Origin: Longimicrobium sp.
GTDB taxonomy: Bacteria; Gemmatimonadota; Gemmatimonadetes; Longimicrobiales; Longimicrobiaceae
DNA: 8,270 nucleotides
Reading direction: 5' to 3'
Assembly (NCBI GenBank): GCA_030446945.1
Contig: JAUJMI010000145.1
Coordinates: 1 to 8,270, forward strand
The position numbers and the translations under genes are program-made. This document shows positions 7,028-8,270 of the stretch, in pieces. Position 1 is the stretch's first letter, and each line of letters starts with the position of its first letter. The notes under the pieces are model-generated. The model was not told where the DNA came from and did not search any database. It saw only the letters and a program-made list of their open reading frames with translations.

Positions 7028-7132
7028 AACGGCATCACATAGACAACGCAGAGGGGAACTGAAAGGCACAGAGAAAACTTTTTTGCTGTTCTCTCTGCCG
7101 CTCTGTGTCTCCGTGTGAGGCCCGCCGTTGCC
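7028..7132. repeat. Convergent-gene spacer with CACAGAG/CTCTGTG hairpin (possible bidirectional terminator)
   Basis: The spacer between the P1 peptidase stop and the amidase stop is visibly poorer in GC than its surroundings. CACAGAG (7067-7073) pairs with CTCTGTG (7101-7107) over a 27-base loop. An inner alternative pairs AGAGAA (7070-7075) with TTCTCT (7089-7094). An A-run/T-run (aaaacttttttg) occupies the loop rather than the 3' side of the stem, so this is not a standard intrinsic terminator. Its position between converging genes suggests termination in both directions, or an inserted repeat. Confidence 0.45.
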
Positions 7133-7738
7133 TTACCGCGCCACGAGCTCGCGGAACCGCGGGATCTCCGCGTACAGCGACCGCCCCGGGCAGAGCGTCT
7201 CGGCGAAGTCCCGGTGCGCGGCGATCTTCTCGGGCGGGACGTTGTAGCGGCGCGCCAGGGCCGGGATGAGCAGCTCCATCGTGCGGCGCTGCGCGGCGGA
7301 GAGCTCCTCTTCCTCGAAGTTGCCCTCCACCACCACCAGCAGGTGCCCGGTGGGGTCGTACGGCGTGTTGGAGTCGCCCACGAAGCGGATGGGGCGCGCC
7401 TCGGCCACGCTCCCGTCCACGGCCACGTACAGGTGGTAAGGCACGTCCGCCCACATCCGCTTGGGACGCCCGTTCCCCAGCGTCCCCTCGCTCTGCGAGA
7501 AGCGCTGCAGCGCCTGGAGCTTGGCCGCGGTGGAGCGGGCGGGGGCCTGCCGCTCGGCCGTGTGGTGGATGGTGATGCGGTGCGGCACGTGCGTCTTCAT
7601 CTCCATCGCCGCGGGCTTCGCGCCCCACTCCGCGCGCGACAGGTAGCGCACCCCCTCCGGCACGGGGGTGGCGGGTCGCGCGCAGGCGCCGAGCGCAAGG
7701 GCGAGGACGAGCAGGGCGGGGCGTGTGATGCGGTTCAT
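7133..7738 (-). CDS. Lipoprotein N-acetylmuramoyl-L-alanine amidase, amidase_2/PGRP fold
   Basis: This is a 201-residue zinc amidase predicted to cut the MurNAc-L-Ala bond of peptidoglycan. The signal peptide MNRITRPALLVLALALGAC has a lipobox (LGAC), with lipidated Cys19, placing the enzyme on a membrane facing the periplasm. After a short linker the fold begins with YLSRAEWGAKP, as in PGRP proteins. Likely zinc ligands are His58 (ITIHHTA), His175 (AAHRDF) and Cys183 (TLCPG). Tyr101 in VPYHLYVAVDG matches the catalytic Tyr of T7 lysozyme, and Thr181 stands where T7 lysozyme has Lys and PGRPs have Thr. VVVEGNFEEEELSAAQ is also typical. All key residues are present, so activity is expected. A possible role is wall turnover or muropeptide recycling; attack on other cells' walls is less likely given the membrane anchor. 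ATG 7738 has a weak GGGA just upstream. It is divergent from the small membrane protein gene. Confidence 0.92.
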   Translation of the reverse strand: MNRITRPALLVLALALGACARPATPVPEGVRYLSRAEWGAKPAAMEMKTHVPHRITIHHTAERQAPARSTAAKLQALQRFSQSEGTLGNGRPKRMWADVPYHLYVAVDGSVAEARPIRFVGDSNTPYDPTGHLLVVVEGNFEEEELSAAQRRTMELLIPALARRYNVPPEKIAAHRDFAETLCPGRSLYAEIPRFRELVAR

Positions 7739-7812
7739 CGTTCCCGTTCGGCAGAGGGTGGTGGTGCGTGCAAAGGCATGTGAGTTGCTCCCTTTGGCTT
7801 CAACTCGAACCC

Positions 7813-7817
7813 GGAGG
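7813..7817 (+). promoter_or_regulatory. Strong Shine-Dalgarno GGAGG that fixes the start of the small membrane protein
   Basis: GGAGG lies four bases before ATG 7822. It is the only textbook ribosome site before a gene in this window. It supports ATG 7822 over the in-frame ATG at 7768, whose extra 18 residues are not family-like. Confidence 0.8.
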
Positions 7818-7821
7818 CTAC

Positions 7822-8076
7822 ATGGACCTGTTGACCTGGCTGATCGTGGGACTCATCGCCGGCGTGCTGGCATCGCTGGTGATGGGCGGCGTGGGGCTGA
7901 TCGGCGACATCGTGGTGGGCATCGTGGGCGCCTTCGTGGGCGGATGGCTCTTTGCCCAGCTCGGCGTCACTACCCCCTTCGGCGGCCTGGCCGGCACCAT
8001 CTTCACCGCCTTCGTCGGCGCCGTCATCCTGCTCTTCCTCCTGCGCCTGGTAACGCGGGGGAGGCGAAGGTTGTAG
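7822..8076 (+). CDS. GlsB/YeaQ/YmgE-family small membrane protein (transglycosylase-associated)
   Basis: This is an 84-residue inner-membrane protein of usual family length. Three hydrophobic segments are visible at about 3-21 (LLTWLIVGLIAGVLASLVM), 27-46 (IVVGIVGAFVGGWLFAQLG) and 54-76 (LAGTIFTAFVGAVILLFLL), with many Gly residues in the helices and a basic tail RLVTRGRRRL that would be cytoplasmic. The WLIVGLIAG opening and the GDIVVGIVGAFVGGWL block are family hallmarks. Members are linked to stress conditions in several bacteria, but the biochemical role is unknown; the name transglycosylase-associated is historical. It is transcribed away from the cell-wall amidase, with 83 bases between start codons where any shared promoters must lie; I see no clear boxes there. 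A 10-bp hairpin follows 30 bases after the stop. Confidence 0.9.
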   Translation: MDLLTWLIVGLIAGVLASLVMGGVGLIGDIVVGIVGAFVGGWLFAQLGVTTPFGGLAGTIFTAFVGAVILLFLLRLVTRGRRRL

Positions 8077-8106
8077 ACAGGCCCTCTCCCCTCTAATCAC
8101 CTCGCT

Positions 8107-8135
8107 GCCCCTCCCCAAACCGCTGGGGGAGGGGC
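8107..8135 (+). terminator. GC-rich hairpin after the GlsB-type gene, possible terminator
   Basis: GCCCCTCCCC (8107-8116) and GGGGAGGGGC (8126-8135) form a perfect 10-bp stem with a 9-base loop, 30 bases after the stop codon. The bases after it (gcttgcatg) lack a T-run, so termination would be imperfect or factor-assisted. It may instead be the first unit of the hairpin array to its right. Confidence 0.45.
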
Positions 8136-8139
8136 GCTT

Positions 8140-8270
8140 GCATGCCGCGGTGCGGCCCGCAGCGGTCAGCGCCGCCGCGGATGCAGTCGGCGAACGCCGG
8201 GCCCCAAGTCCCCTCTCCCACGGCTGTTTGTGGGAGAGGGTGGCAGTCTGTAGGCTGCCGGGTGAGGGCC
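8140..8270. repeat. Hairpin-rich interspersed repeat, probably continuing past the window edge
   Basis: No gene is seen here. Three further inverted repeats follow each other. GCAT(G)CCGCGG at 8140-8150 pairs with CCGCGGATGC at 8175-8184 (10 bp, one bulge). CCCTCTCCCAC at 8211-8221 pairs with GTGGGAGAGGG at 8230-8240 (11 bp, 8-base loop). GGCAG at 8242-8246 pairs with CTGCC at 8255-8259. The block ends GGGTGAGGGCC; the last seven bases GAGGGCC are the reverse complement of GGCCCTC at 8080-8086. This resembles REP-like palindromic repeats scattered between genes in GC-rich genomes. The right boundary cannot be seen. Confidence 0.6.

Noticed and set aside
5399..7069. Very long minus-strand open frame continuing upstream of the serine hydrolase across the whole P1 peptidase gene
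   Set aside because: The extension is Arg/Ala/His-rich with no domain and is antisense to a clear family gene. Few stop codons are expected on the opposite strand of GC-rich coding DNA. The signal peptide at ATG 5398 marks the real start.
1..8270. CRISPR array, tRNA/rRNA, integrase, transposase or anti-phage system
   Set aside because: I found no regularly spaced direct repeats, no cloverleaf-like or conserved rRNA segments, and no mobile-element or known defence protein motifs.

Overview
The window is 8.27 kb of very GC-rich bacterial DNA. It holds seven protein genes: one cut by the left edge, six complete. No rRNA, tRNA, CRISPR array, transposase or phage gene is visible. Codon use, the gene types, a degenerate heptamer repeat and a GGGTGAGGGCC-type hairpin repeat look to me like Gemmatimonadota (Longimicrobium-like). 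That assignment is pattern recognition, not a search result.

Left block (2-2443, plus strand): the end of a CoA-acylating methylmalonate-semialdehyde dehydrogenase, then a class III PLP aminotransferase that closely resembles AGXT2. The pair fits consecutive steps: a beta-amino acid (beta-alanine or 3-aminoisobutyrate) is deaminated to a semialdehyde, which is oxidised to acetyl-CoA or propionyl-CoA. This is the end of reductive pyrimidine breakdown, and the step also used for valine. The 96-base gap between them carries a degenerate 7-base tandem repeat with an inverted-complement end.

Middle block (2633-5398): an orphan soluble GAF sensor histidine kinase on the plus strand runs head-on into a minus-strand secreted serine hydrolase of the beta-lactamase/DD-peptidase fold with a C-terminal TPR-like tail. 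A gap of about 385 bases separates that gene from a divergent plus-strand gene.

Right block (5783-8076): an exported P1-family (DmpA/BapA-type) self-cleaving aminopeptidase converges on a minus-strand lipoprotein amidase of the amidase_2/PGRP fold. The amidase is divergent from a small GlsB/YeaQ/YmgE-type membrane protein. The last 190 bases are non-coding and consist almost wholly of hairpins, probably an interspersed repeat that continues past the right edge.

Functionally, the window combines intracellular beta-amino-acid catabolism with three exported enzymes that act on peptides or peptidoglycan. A link, such as the P1 peptidase releasing beta- or D-amino acids that the aminotransferase consumes, is an attractive but unproven inference, because the genes are in separate transcription units. 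I see no clearly new multi-gene system. The best leads are the intergenic repeats and the possible beta-peptide scavenging neighbourhood.
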